Assembly: GCA_964600665.1 (NCBI GenBank)
Contig: CAZRKC010000034.1
Coordinates: 1 to 25,616 of the forward strand
Origin: CAZRKC01 sp964600665
Lineage (GTDB): Bacteria; Bacillota; SLNR01
Direction of reading: 5' to 3'
Length of the DNA stretch: 25,616 nt
The translations under genes were made by a program, and so were the position numbers. The stretch's first letter is position 1; every line of letters begins with the position of its first letter. This document shows, in pieces, positions 1 through 7,418 of the stretch. The notes under the pieces were generated by a model. The model was given only the letters and a program-made list of their open reading frames with translations, ran no database searches and was not told the DNA's origin.

Positions 1-55
1 ATTTTCTCAGAATAATCTCGTCCCTTTTAGGTGACATTTTCTCAGAATATTGACA
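1..55. mobile_element. Probable end of an insertion sequence (partial)
   Basis: A 14-base unit (attttctcagaata) occurs exactly at 1-14 and again at 36-49, a period of 35 bases. The second copy runs into ttgaca at 50-55, so read outward on the minus strand the segment begins TGTCAATATTCTGAG. A TGT/ACA terminus followed by repeated internal blocks is the usual architecture of IS21-family ends, where the transposase binds several sites. That assignment is inference, since no transposase is inside the window. It lies 30 bases beyond the ilvD stop. Confidence 0.4.
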
Positions 56-84
56 ATACGATTTAATCAACAATTAATCAAGAG

Positions 85-1737
85 CTAATCAAGAATTGCA
101 CCTGTGTGGGATTGTTGAACTTGTTTTGCGTATCGTCTTAGTATCCCTGTGGCTGGTTTATGGACGGGATTCCACGCATCAAACCGTTGAGTGATCTGTT
201 TATCGGATAATTGACAACTAATGCTCCGATTGGCGATATCGATATGGATGATATCGCCATCTTCAACAATAGCGATTAACCCACCTGCTGCTGCTTCGGG
301 TGATATATGCCCAATAGCCGGCCCTCGTGTAGCTCCGGAAAAACGACCATCAGTAATGATTGCTGTATCAGAGCCCAAATCCATTCCCATGATCGCTGCA
401 GTTGCACCTAACATTTCTCTCATTCCCGGACCCCCACGTGGACCTTCATATCGAATAACAACAACGTCTCCCTTGTGAATCAATCCGTTGTAAATTGCGT
501 CAATGGCAGTTTCTTCATCATCAAATACTTTTGCGGGCCCTGAGAATTGAAACATATCCGGATTGACTCCAGATTGTTTAACAACTGCACCATCGGGAGC
601 CAGATTCCCTCTGAGAATCGCTAAGCCCCCCTCAGAGCGATACGGGTTTGCAATAGGGCGTATCACTTCATGATTGTGGATTTTCGCTGACACGGCAATA
701 TCTCGGATTGTGGCGCCCGATACTGTAATGGCATCCATCTCAATCTTTTCACTTAAAGATTTAAGCATGCCCGGCACACCCCCTGCTCGGTCCAAATCAA
801 GCATGAAATGAGGACCTAGACTGCTGATTTGCGGGATCTCTTTACTGATGAGATCAAAATCATCAAGTCCGATTGTGATACCAAGTTCATGTGCAATGGC
901 GGGTACATGTAAAGTAATATTACTTGAACCACCAACCGCCATGGCAAGGCGAATCCCGTTTCGAAATGCTGCTGGTGTTAAAATTGAGGCTGGCGTCAAA
1001 TTATGTTGAACCATATCCATAATCGTCTTTCCAGTTTTTCGAGCAATCCTCGATTTATCCGGTGATACCGCTAAGGAAGTCGCACATCCAGGAAGTGACA
1101 TCCCAATTCCTTCTGCAATGATGGCCATGGTGTTGGCAGTCCCAAGCTGCGAACAAGAACCTGCGCCGGGGCATGTGCATCTTTCAAACTCATCCAGTTG
1201 CTCAAGATCAATAACTCCTTTTTTATATTGGGCAACTTTTTCATACGGATTTGTGCTAAAACTACCCTCCGGATGGAAGAAACCTCTTGGCAAAGACGGG
1301 CCGCCTGTAAGCATAATAGCGGGAATGTTCAAACGGGCAGCTGCCATCAGCATACCTGGGATGATTTTGTCACATGATGCCAACATGACCATCCCGTCAA
1401 ATCCGTGGGCCAGGATCATCAGTTCAATCGAGTCGGCAATTATTTCCCTGCTGACCAAGGGCATGCGCATACCGGGATGATCCATTGCAATGCCATCACA
1501 TATCGCAATGGTGTTAAATTCCAACGGAGTTCCCCCAGCTGCCCAGACTGCATTTTTGACCTGTTCTGACAATGTGCGCAGATGGATGTGCCCCGGGACG
1601 ATCTCATTCCATGAATTGACAACTGCAATCAGAGGTTTATTCATGTCCTCCTTTCCCAAACCGACAGCTTGAAAGAAACTGCGTTGTGGGGTTCGTTCAA
1701 TTCCCTCAAGGACTTTACGACTGGGGGTTGTCTTCAA
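85..1737 (-). CDS. ilvD: Dihydroxy-acid dehydratase IlvD
   Basis: This 550-residue protein is full length for the IlvD/Edd family. It dehydrates 2,3-dihydroxy-3-methylbutanoate and its methylpentanoate homologue to the 2-keto acid precursors of valine, leucine and isoleucine in the cytoplasm. Visible landmarks are NSWNEIVPGHIHL (about 41-53), the cluster cysteine in ASCDKIIPG (C122), CPGAGSCSQ (C195) and a C-terminal RGGPGMREM stretch. The position that is Cys in the [2Fe-2S] 'PCN' class is Gly here (G49), as in many Bacillota homologues, so the Fe-S cluster type is uncertain. The start is TTG, 8 bases after AGGAGG. The gene is last in the dehydrogenase-MBL-M20 operon, 60 bases after the peptidase. 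Sugar-acid dehydratases share the fold, but motifs and length favour IlvD. Confidence 0.9.
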   Translation of the reverse strand: MKTTPSRKVLEGIERTPQRSFFQAVGLGKEDMNKPLIAVVNSWNEIVPGHIHLRTLSEQVKNAVWAAGGTPLEFNTIAICDGIAMDHPGMRMPLVSREIIADSIELMILAHGFDGMVMLASCDKIIPGMLMAAARLNIPAIMLTGGPSLPRGFFHPEGSFSTNPYEKVAQYKKGVIDLEQLDEFERCTCPGAGSCSQLGTANTMAIIAEGIGMSLPGCATSLAVSPDKSRIARKTGKTIMDMVQHNLTPASILTPAAFRNGIRLAMAVGGSSNITLHVPAIAHELGITIGLDDFDLISKEIPQISSLGPHFMLDLDRAGGVPGMLKSLSEKIEMDAITVSGATIRDIAVSAKIHNHEVIRPIANPYRSEGGLAILRGNLAPDGAVVKQSGVNPDMFQFSGPAKVFDDEETAIDAIYNGLIHKGDVVVIRYEGPRGGPGMREMLGATAAIMGMDLGSDTAIITDGRFSGATRGPAIGHISPEAAAGGLIAIVEDGDIIHIDIANRSISCQLSDKQITQRFDAWNPVHKPATGILRRYAKQVQQSHTGAILD

Positions 1738-1797
1738 TGGCTTCTCCTCCTAAAAAGAAACCCGCAAACCCGAAGGAATGCAGGCTCTTATTAATTT

Positions 1798-3054
1798 TTA
1801 CGCACAAAGGTAGTAAATCAATTCCTTCACCAACGCTCGCAAATCACTAACCAATACGAATTCATCAGCGCCGTGAACATTATTACCGTTTCGGCTTGCG
1901 CCACACATAACGATGTGATCAGTTTGGAGCACTTGCTGGACAAATGACATGTCAGTTGAACCGGCAACACCGTAACGAATAAACTCTTCATCTTTATATC
2001 CCTGAACAACTTTCTTAGCTTCTTTCATTTTCTTACTATAGATTGAATCCGGGTTAAAACGCACCGCTGGATAAGAATGCTGTACTTTCACGGCTATATC
2101 CAATGCTTTGCTTTTACTTTTGCCTCTTGCAATCGCTTCATAGATTTCGGCCATTAAATCCTCAAATGATTCTTCCGGAATGTACCTTCGATTGATTACT
2201 AAAGTGCATTCAGCCGGGACTATATTCGATTTTGTTCCGGATTGGATCATATCCAGGTTGAACATCGGAGTCATCTTCTTTGACTTCGCTGCCGGATGTG
2301 GGGGGCCGTCTATACTTGATTCACGTGCTTCAACGACCTGCTTGAGTAGCATGAGTTCGTTCATGATGGGAATCATTTCCTCCAGAGCATTAATGCCAAG
2401 GAAATTCATCCCAGAATGACAGCTTTTCCCTTTTGTGGTTACATAAATATCAACTGAGCCAGCTGCACCCAATGATTCCCGTGGTTCCTGGGTTCCATCT
2501 AAACATACCACATGGCCTTTGATATACCCTTCCTTCGCGAGATGGTAAACGCCCGGATATACCCCGATCTCCTCATCAGTACAACAAACGCATGTTGGGT
2601 CGTACTTCATTGGCAGGTTCCATTCATTGATCCATTTTAATGCCATCGCCATACATACGATGGCTCCTTTCATATCGGACGAACCTCTGCCAAAAATCTT
2701 ATCGCCGATGCGAAGAGATCCAAACGGGTCGACGGTCCATTTATCATCAACGGGGACCGTATCCATATGCCCATAGATTGTAACTGGTTCTTTACCTGTA
2801 TTCATCGATGCGACCAGATTAACCCGGTCCCCCTCAAGACCTGCCGTGGGGATTTCCCGCCAGAGTGGTTCAGGAATGATAACTTTTTCTGTGCTCAACC
2901 CTGCTGCCAAAAAATGCGGAATCAGAATATCGATCAATTGCTCATAATTATTACCGGGTGGGACATTGTTGTCAACGGCAATAACCTGACGAAACAAATC
3001 CAATAAGTCTTCTTCTCTTTCATCAACTTTTTTACAAACATCAGCAAAATTCAT
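1798..3054 (-). CDS. M20 family metallopeptidase/deacylase (ArgE/DapE/ACY1 type)
   Basis: This 418-residue cytoplasmic enzyme is of the M20 zinc hydrolase family, which cleaves amide bonds in small N-acyl amino acids or dipeptides. The full metal and catalytic set is visible: YGHMDTVP (H96, D98), GRGSSDMKG (bridging D127), TDEEIG (E161 general base, E162 metal), CLDGTQEP (D186) and NNVHGADE (H394). A dimerisation or lid domain lies between about residues 195 and 320, as is usual. There is no signal peptide. The start is ATG with AAGGAGG 6 bases upstream, 11 bases after the MBL nuclease stop, so the two are co-transcribed. Family members act as ArgE, DapE, PepV-like or aminoacylase enzymes and the sequence does not single out one substrate. 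Amino acid salvage fits its neighbours. Confidence 0.85.
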   Translation of the reverse strand: MNFADVCKKVDEREEDLLDLFRQVIAVDNNVPPGNNYEQLIDILIPHFLAAGLSTEKVIIPEPLWREIPTAGLEGDRVNLVASMNTGKEPVTIYGHMDTVPVDDKWTVDPFGSLRIGDKIFGRGSSDMKGAIVCMAMALKWINEWNLPMKYDPTCVCCTDEEIGVYPGVYHLAKEGYIKGHVVCLDGTQEPRESLGAAGSVDIYVTTKGKSCHSGMNFLGINALEEMIPIMNELMLLKQVVEARESSIDGPPHPAAKSKKMTPMFNLDMIQSGTKSNIVPAECTLVINRRYIPEESFEDLMAEIYEAIARGKSKSKALDIAVKVQHSYPAVRFNPDSIYSKKMKEAKKVVQGYKDEEFIRYGVAGSTDMSFVQQVLQTDHIVMCGASRNGNNVHGADEFVLVSDLRALVKELIYYLCA

Positions 3055-3065
3055 ACGCTACCTCC

Positions 3066-4688
3066 TTAGTCAGTCAATTCCTGGCTGATTATGTCCATCA
3101 TCTTTTTGACGATCTTCGTTTGCATAGATACGAGCTGTTTTTTGTCTATCGCCTTATCACGAATAACTGTTTCCTCAAATTCCTTGACCAACGCCATGAA
3201 AGTGTTCAGGTCTTCATCCAATGAAGGTTCTTCAGCATGTTCAGCAGGAACTCCCGCTTGGATGGGCATTTCTGCTTCAATTACCTGTTCGGCGGTTAGG
3301 ATGAAACTTTGCCCCTGCTCCGGCACAACTGTATCAATACTGAATTTATCCCGAAGTGCTTGGGCGAGTTCTTCAGCTGCCTCTTGTTCTCCATGAACGC
3401 AGAATATCTTTTTTAGATTTTGTCTAAAGCTTTCAACCCAATTAATAAGATCATTTTTATCTGCATGTGAGGAGAATCCTTCAATAGATTTAATGTGAGC
3501 ATTGACGGTGATTGGCTCTCCAAAAATCTTGACGTTTTTCTCACCATCTAAGATTTTTCTCCCAAGCGTCCCTTTTGCTTGAAAACCAATAAAAAGGATT
3601 GTTGCATCGGACCTCCACAGATTATGCTTTAGATGATGCTTTATTCGGCCTGCCTCGCACATGCCACTGGCAGAGATGATGATGGCTTGTTCATCAGAAG
3701 TATTCAATGCTTTCGATTCCTCAACCGTACGAGCGAAACGTAGGCCAGGGAACTCGAATGGATTATCTCCCGCCTTAAGCATGGCTTGTGTTTCTTCATC
3801 AAAATATTCCGGGTTATTGGAAAATATTTCGGTTGCAGAAATGGCCAGCGGGCTGTCGATATACACTGGAATGCGGGGAATCATGTTTTGCTCAACCAGG
3901 TGATTCAACTCATATAACAGATCCTGCGTCCGTGCAACAGCAAAGGCAGGGATAATGATCTTCCCTTTTCTTTCGATGGCTTCTTTGATTGTTTTATGGA
4001 GGAGGTTACGTTTCTCTTCAGGACTTGAGTCATGATAGCGGTTACCATAAGTTGACTCCAGAACTAAAAAATCAGCACCTTCTACAATGTGAGGATCACA
4101 GATAATTGATTGATCTTCTCTGCCTAAGTCACCAGAGAAAACAATCTTTCCTTCTTTCTGATCGCCATTAAAATATACTTCCAATATCGCGGATCCGAGA
4201 ATATGTCCAGCGTTACGGAAATGAACAGACATATGCGGACCCAATTCAATGTCTTGGTCATATGCAACAGATTCAAAATATGTCAACGATTTTTCTGCAT
4301 CCGCGACTGAATATATCGGTTCGACGGCAGGTCCTCCAGCTCGCATACTCTTTCTGCTTAGCCATTCTGCTTCCATCTCTTGAATATGCGCAGAATCCAG
4401 AAGCATGATCCGGCAAAGATCGGTTGTGGCTTTTGTGGCAAGTATTTTTCCTTGGAACCCAAGCTTAACAAGACGTGGGATTAATCCGCTGTGGTCAATG
4501 TGCGCATGTGTAAGGAGTACATAGTCAATTAATCGCGGGTTAAAAGCAAAATCTGCTGAATTTTGCTCATCTGCATCACTTCCACCCTGAAATAAACCGC
4601 AATCGACCAATACTTGGGTCCCTTCCACCTCCAGTTGAAAGCAAGATCCTGTGACAGTCTTTGCTGCTCCATGAAAAGTTATTTTCAA
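3066..4688 (-). CDS. MBL-fold beta-CASP RNA metallo-hydrolase
   Basis: This is a 540-residue protein of the beta-CASP branch of the metallo-beta-lactamase fold (the COG1236/CPSF73-like group), expected to act as an RNA-processing nuclease. The zinc motif HAHIDH sits at 61-66, followed by GHILGSA and SGDLGRED in the MBL part. The beta-CASP and RMMBL part shows ESTYGNRYH, IIPAFAVARTQDLL, SASGMCEAGRIKHHL, FSSHADKNDL and CVHGEQEAAEEL. A roughly 85-residue acidic, probably helical C-terminal extension follows the core. I chose the TTG at 4688, with GGAGG 7 bases upstream and KITFHGAAKTVTGS following immediately, because it matches the family N-terminus. An in-frame extension further upstream overlaps the preceding dehydrogenase gene and looks non-coding. 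It starts 13 bases after that gene's stop, so both lie in one operon. The RNA substrate is unknown. Confidence 0.88.
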   Translation of the reverse strand: MKITFHGAAKTVTGSCFQLEVEGTQVLVDCGLFQGGSDADEQNSADFAFNPRLIDYVLLTHAHIDHSGLIPRLVKLGFQGKILATKATTDLCRIMLLDSAHIQEMEAEWLSRKSMRAGGPAVEPIYSVADAEKSLTYFESVAYDQDIELGPHMSVHFRNAGHILGSAILEVYFNGDQKEGKIVFSGDLGREDQSIICDPHIVEGADFLVLESTYGNRYHDSSPEEKRNLLHKTIKEAIERKGKIIIPAFAVARTQDLLYELNHLVEQNMIPRIPVYIDSPLAISATEIFSNNPEYFDEETQAMLKAGDNPFEFPGLRFARTVEESKALNTSDEQAIIISASGMCEAGRIKHHLKHNLWRSDATILFIGFQAKGTLGRKILDGEKNVKIFGEPITVNAHIKSIEGFSSHADKNDLINWVESFRQNLKKIFCVHGEQEAAEELAQALRDKFSIDTVVPEQGQSFILTAEQVIEAEMPIQAGVPAEHAEEPSLDEDLNTFMALVKEFEETVIRDKAIDKKQLVSMQTKIVKKMMDIISQELTD

Positions 4689-4701
4689 GCCATCGCCTCC
4701 T

Positions 4702-5787
4702 TTAGGACTCAGTATGTGTAATATTAGCCATGATTTTCGAAGTGATTGCATCACCGATTTGGCAAGTTTTTGCATTCCCCCCGATATCAGGAGTCCGGTG
4801 AGTGCCGCCTCGTAGCAGATCAGACATTTCAGCAATCACTACGGAAGCCGCATCATGCTCACCAATGTGGTCCAGCATCATGGCTCCTGCCCAGATGGCT
4901 GCTATCGGATTAGCTTGTCCCGTTCCGGCAATATCAGGCGCTGATCCATGTATTGGTTCAAACATGGAAGGATAATTGCGAGTTGGGCTAATGTTACCAC
5001 CTGCTGCAAACCCCATTCCTCCTTGAATGGCTGCCCCTAAGTCTGTCAGAATATCACCGAAAAGATTTGATGCAACAATGACATCAAACATTTCAGGCTG
5101 TTTTACCATATACATAGCCGCGGCATCGACATGAATCAACCTCGTATTGACTTCTGGATAGTCACTTGCAACTTCTTTGAAAATTTTGTCCCAGAAAACC
5201 ATTGAATAGTTGAGAGCATTTGACTTCGTAATACCTGCTAACTTTCCACCACGCTCACGAGCTACATTGAACGCATAACGAATAACTCTTTCTGTGCCAG
5301 TCCGGGTAAATACGCTCAACTGCTCTGCTTTCTCATCAGGTGTTCCTGGGGACATGATTCTTCCGATCCCCGCATACTCGCCTTCAGTATTTTCTCGGAC
5401 AAATATGATATCAATATCTTCTGGCTTCTTATTTGCCAACGGGCTGGGTACTCCAGCGAGTAATTTGATCGGACGTAGATTGATATATTGATCAAATCCC
5501 TTACGAATTGGCAGTAACAATCCCCACAAAGAAATATGGTCGGGTACTGACGGATGGCCAATCGCTCCCAGATAAATACTATCAAACCGGCTGAGTATTT
5601 CAAGGGCATTACCCGGCATCATTTCGCCATGTTCATGAAAGTATTGGCAACTCCATGGGAATATTTCGTAGCGAAGCGAGAATGTACCCATATTTTTTGA
5701 TACAGAATCCAGTACTTTCATCCCTTCGCGGATAACCTCTGGACCAACGCCATCACCGGGTATGACCGCAATTTGATATTGTTTCAT
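4702..5787 (-). CDS. dmlA: Tartrate/D-malate dehydrogenase (decarboxylating) family enzyme
   Basis: This 361-residue NAD-dependent beta-decarboxylating dehydrogenase belongs to the isocitrate/isopropylmalate family. The stretches DHISLWGLLLPIRKGFDQY, NLRPIKLL, VRENTEGEYAG, TKSNALNYSM, NLFGDILTDLG and the C-terminal TPDIGGNAKTCQIGDAI resemble DmlA/TDH/YcsA-type D-malate or tartrate dehydrogenases more than LeuB or Icd. These oxidise and decarboxylate D-malate to pyruvate, with activity on tartrate and 3-isopropylmalate in some members, so a leucine-related role cannot be excluded. The start is ATG at 5787 with AAGGAGG 5 bases before it. An in-frame extension upstream to 5874 lies in the leader and is not supported. 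It is first in an operon with the MBL nuclease, the M20 peptidase and IlvD. Its promoter and leader are duplicated at 8727-8873. Confidence 0.85.
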   Translation of the reverse strand: MKQYQIAVIPGDGVGPEVIREGMKVLDSVSKNMGTFSLRYEIFPWSCQYFHEHGEMMPGNALEILSRFDSIYLGAIGHPSVPDHISLWGLLLPIRKGFDQYINLRPIKLLAGVPSPLANKKPEDIDIIFVRENTEGEYAGIGRIMSPGTPDEKAEQLSVFTRTGTERVIRYAFNVARERGGKLAGITKSNALNYSMVFWDKIFKEVASDYPEVNTRLIHVDAAAMYMVKQPEMFDVIVASNLFGDILTDLGAAIQGGMGFAAGGNISPTRNYPSMFEPIHGSAPDIAGTGQANPIAAIWAGAMMLDHIGEHDAASVVIAEMSDLLRGGTHRTPDIGGNAKTCQIGDAITSKIMANITHTES

Positions 5788-5812
5788 ATGTTCCTCCTTG
5801 TTCTTATTGGGT

Positions 5813-5876
5813 TTGTGAGAGCCATTTGTTAGTTGTGTGTAAGTTATAAATTTTGCTTGCTGCTCTGCTCTCACAA
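5813..5876 (-). promoter_or_regulatory. 10-bp inverted repeat in the 5' leader of the dehydrogenase operon
   Basis: The arms TTGTGAGAGC (5813-5822) and GCTCTCACAA (5867-5876) are perfect complements separated by 44 bases. The outer arm overlaps the predicted transcription start (about 5873), so the mRNA would begin with a long stem-loop ending about 25 bases before the start codon. It could be a 5'-end stabiliser, a regulatory RNA or a split DNA operator; the sequence does not decide. The copy at 8765-8829 keeps only a weaker, shifted pairing. Confidence 0.4.
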
Positions 5877-5879
5877 TAT

Positions 5880-5909
5880 ATCATACAATACAAGGATTAC
5901 TCAATGCAA
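5880..5909 (-). promoter_or_regulatory. Promoter of the dehydrogenase-MBL-M20-ilvD operon
   Basis: On the minus strand, TTGCAT (5909-5904) and TATGAT (5885-5880) are separated by 18 bases, a reasonable sigma-70/SigA promoter. The predicted start lies about 85 bases upstream of the dehydrogenase ATG. The same -35, spacing and -10 recur in the duplicated leader at 8832-8861, and this conservation supports the call. Confidence 0.6.
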
Positions 5910-6093
5910 ATAAAAACCCTCGAGGAGTCTTTTCCCAGAATTAGGTTTGTATGCGATTATACATTCTGTATTGGCCTACAAATGCGTATCTGATAGGGAC
6001 TACTACTTTTTCGTATGTTATGCATTTTCGTATGTTGTGCTTTTCAGTGAATAATATATAAAGTGCTGGGATTCGTTAGTGAAATGGTAGCCA
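5910..6093. other. Intergenic region between operon promoter and IS remnant, with a short tandem repeat
   Basis: No gene is seen here. The notable element is a 16-base direct repeat, ttttcgtatgttatgc (6008-6023) and ttttcgtatgttgtgc (6025-6040), differing at one base with a period of 17. It lies about 100 bases upstream of the dehydrogenase operon promoter and just outside the IS end. It could be a regulator site or a chance repeat. Confidence 0.35.
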
Positions 6094-6204
6094 GATTAAG
6101 TCCGTATAATGGTGTAAAAAGAAAGAGTTAATAAAGCGAGCTAAATGCTCGTCCTCAGTTAGAATATTAGTGCTACCCAATACCTAACTGAGGAGATCAA
6201 CATA

Positions 6205-7156
6205 ATGGCTCAATTAGATATAACACTGGATACTGAACTTTTGCACGGACTTTTTCAAAAGACAATCGGGACGATGCATTTTCCAAGTTAATGGAGGCGA
6301 TTCTCAATCAAGTCTTGCTCGCACAGTCCACCGAAAAATTGAGAGCAGCACCTTATGAACGATGCGACGAAAGCTCGGCCTATCGTAAAGGTTTCAGAGA
6401 TTGTGAGCTGATGACGCGAATTGGAACGCTGACTTTGCGAATTCCTCGCCACAGGAATGGAAATTTCAGCAGGATCATGTTTTCCCGGTATCAGAGAAGT
6501 GAACAAGCACTTGTACTGGTCATGATCGGAATGGTGATCAATGGTGTATCTTCCCGAAAGATTGGGAATATCACCGAAAAACTGTGCGTAAGACATTTTC
6601 CGAGTCGATGGTCTATGACCTGTGCAAGAAGCTGGATCCAATCGTTTTTGCCTTTCAGAATTGACCGCTGCGTTGTGAATATCCCTTTCTCGCAGCCGAT
6701 GCGATTTACATCAAGGCGCAAGAAGATCATCGGGTCAAGAGTCTGCTGATTGCCACCGGCGTAAAGGATAATGGGAGATACTGGGATGATACTTATGCGA
6801 AAGCGAGTCCGAAAGCAGCTGAGATGGATTTTTACGGAACTTATCCAAAGAGACCTGCAGACACCTCGGCTTGTGACATCAGACAACCATAATTAAATGA
6901 TATTACTGCGATCTTAAGCTTACCTCTGCGATACCGCAAAAGGCTACATACGACCAATGGCATCGAAAGACTGAATCAGAAAATCCGCAGAAGAGAAAGA
7001 GTAATATGGATCTTTCCTAACGAAGCACCCGCTCTCAGGCTGATGGGTGCCTTACTGATCGAACAAGATGGAAAATGGGTTACAGGACGCAAATATTTCG
7101 AGATGGATGTCTACTATGATTCAGTAGCTGTCCAGGGAGAGCAACATGTAGCATGA
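6205..7156 (+). pseudogene. IS256-family transposase, frameshifted and internally deleted
   Basis: Successive fragments in different frames rebuild an IS256-type Mutator transposase: MAQLDITLDTELLHGLFQ from 6205, then AFSKLMEAILNQVLLAQST and RIGTLTLRIPRHRNGNFS in another frame, then DLCKKLDPIVFAFQN, then ADAIYIKAQEDHRV with the first catalytic Asp, then LVTSDNHN with the second. There follows a stop and a jump to DITAILSLPLRYRKRL, NGIERLNQKIRRRER and WVTGRKYFEMDVYY, ending at TGA 7154-7156. From memory of intact relatives about 90 residues are missing after TSDNH. At least four frame changes and the catalytic-domain deletion make it non-functional. A good ribosome site (actgaggag) precedes the original ATG. 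Confidence 0.88.
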
Positions 7157-7175
7157 AACGCTTTTTATTCCAAGG

Positions 7176-7309
7176 TCTTCTTGACAGTGAGCCTCTGCAG
7201 GCATGGGTACGGGCAGTAATGGCAGCATTATGGTGAGAATGGCAGTGCTTCGAAGTCGTCGCTGTCTGGCAAATGAGCCTACCATGCCGTCTACTCACCG
7301 TCAAGAGGC
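7176..7309. repeat. Long imperfect inverted repeat inside the IS remnant tail
   Basis: The left arm 7178-7212 contains TTCTTGACAGTGAG and GGCATGGGTA. The right arm 7276-7307 contains TACCATGCC and CTCACCGTCAAGA, complementary in the same order with a few mismatches. The inner segment also carries short complementary blocks around ggcagtgcttcgaagtcgtc. It lies between the transposase stop and the right IS end, where relatives normally have only a short spacer, so it looks like a small palindromic element inserted later. No protein is supported. Confidence 0.5.
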
Positions 7310-7418
7310 TTTCGCAGCGTAAAATGATTGCATCTTTGAAGTGTGCTCAGCGGAATTACCGAGGAATTTACAGACTGATTCGGACTTGACTCGAAAACAT
7401 TACGCCCTTGTTGATTTT

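Larger units (their letters stand above)
6094..7392 (+). mobile_element. Decayed IS256-family insertion sequence
   Basis: The left end at 6094 (gattaagtccgtataatgg, then tgtaaaaagaaag) is matched in inverted orientation by the right end at 7367-7392 (tttacagactgattcggact, then tgactc), giving imperfect terminal inverted repeats around AAGTCCG. Between them is a broken IS256-type transposase (6205-7156) and a 236-base 3' tail that holds a large inverted repeat. No target duplication is visible: the eight bases outside the left end are ggtagcca and outside the right end gaaaacat. A second copy of the left end begins at 25564. Confidence 0.8.

Noticed and set aside
85..1737. IlvD/Edd-family sugar-acid dehydratase or 6-phosphogluconate dehydratase
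   Set aside because: Length and the EIVPGHIHL and CPGAGSC blocks match Bacillota IlvD; no sugar-acid genes are nearby.
4689..4835. A longer MBL nuclease starting at 4835
   Set aside because: The extra residues overlap the 3' end of the dehydrogenase gene and lack family similarity; TTG at 4688 has an ideal ribosome site and the family N-terminus.
5316..5609. Open frames antisense to, or out of frame with, the dehydrogenase, IlvD, TypA and liv genes (for example 5316-5609, 1118-1480, 24442-24756)
   Set aside because: They lie wholly inside well-supported genes, lack ribosome sites and give low-complexity or Cys/Ser/Arg-rich products.
6008..6040. CRISPR array
   Set aside because: Only two 16-base units with a one-base gap; no spacers and no cas genes.
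6086..7400. Target-site duplication around the IS256 remnant
   Set aside because: The flanking octamers (ggtagcca and gaaaacat) do not match.
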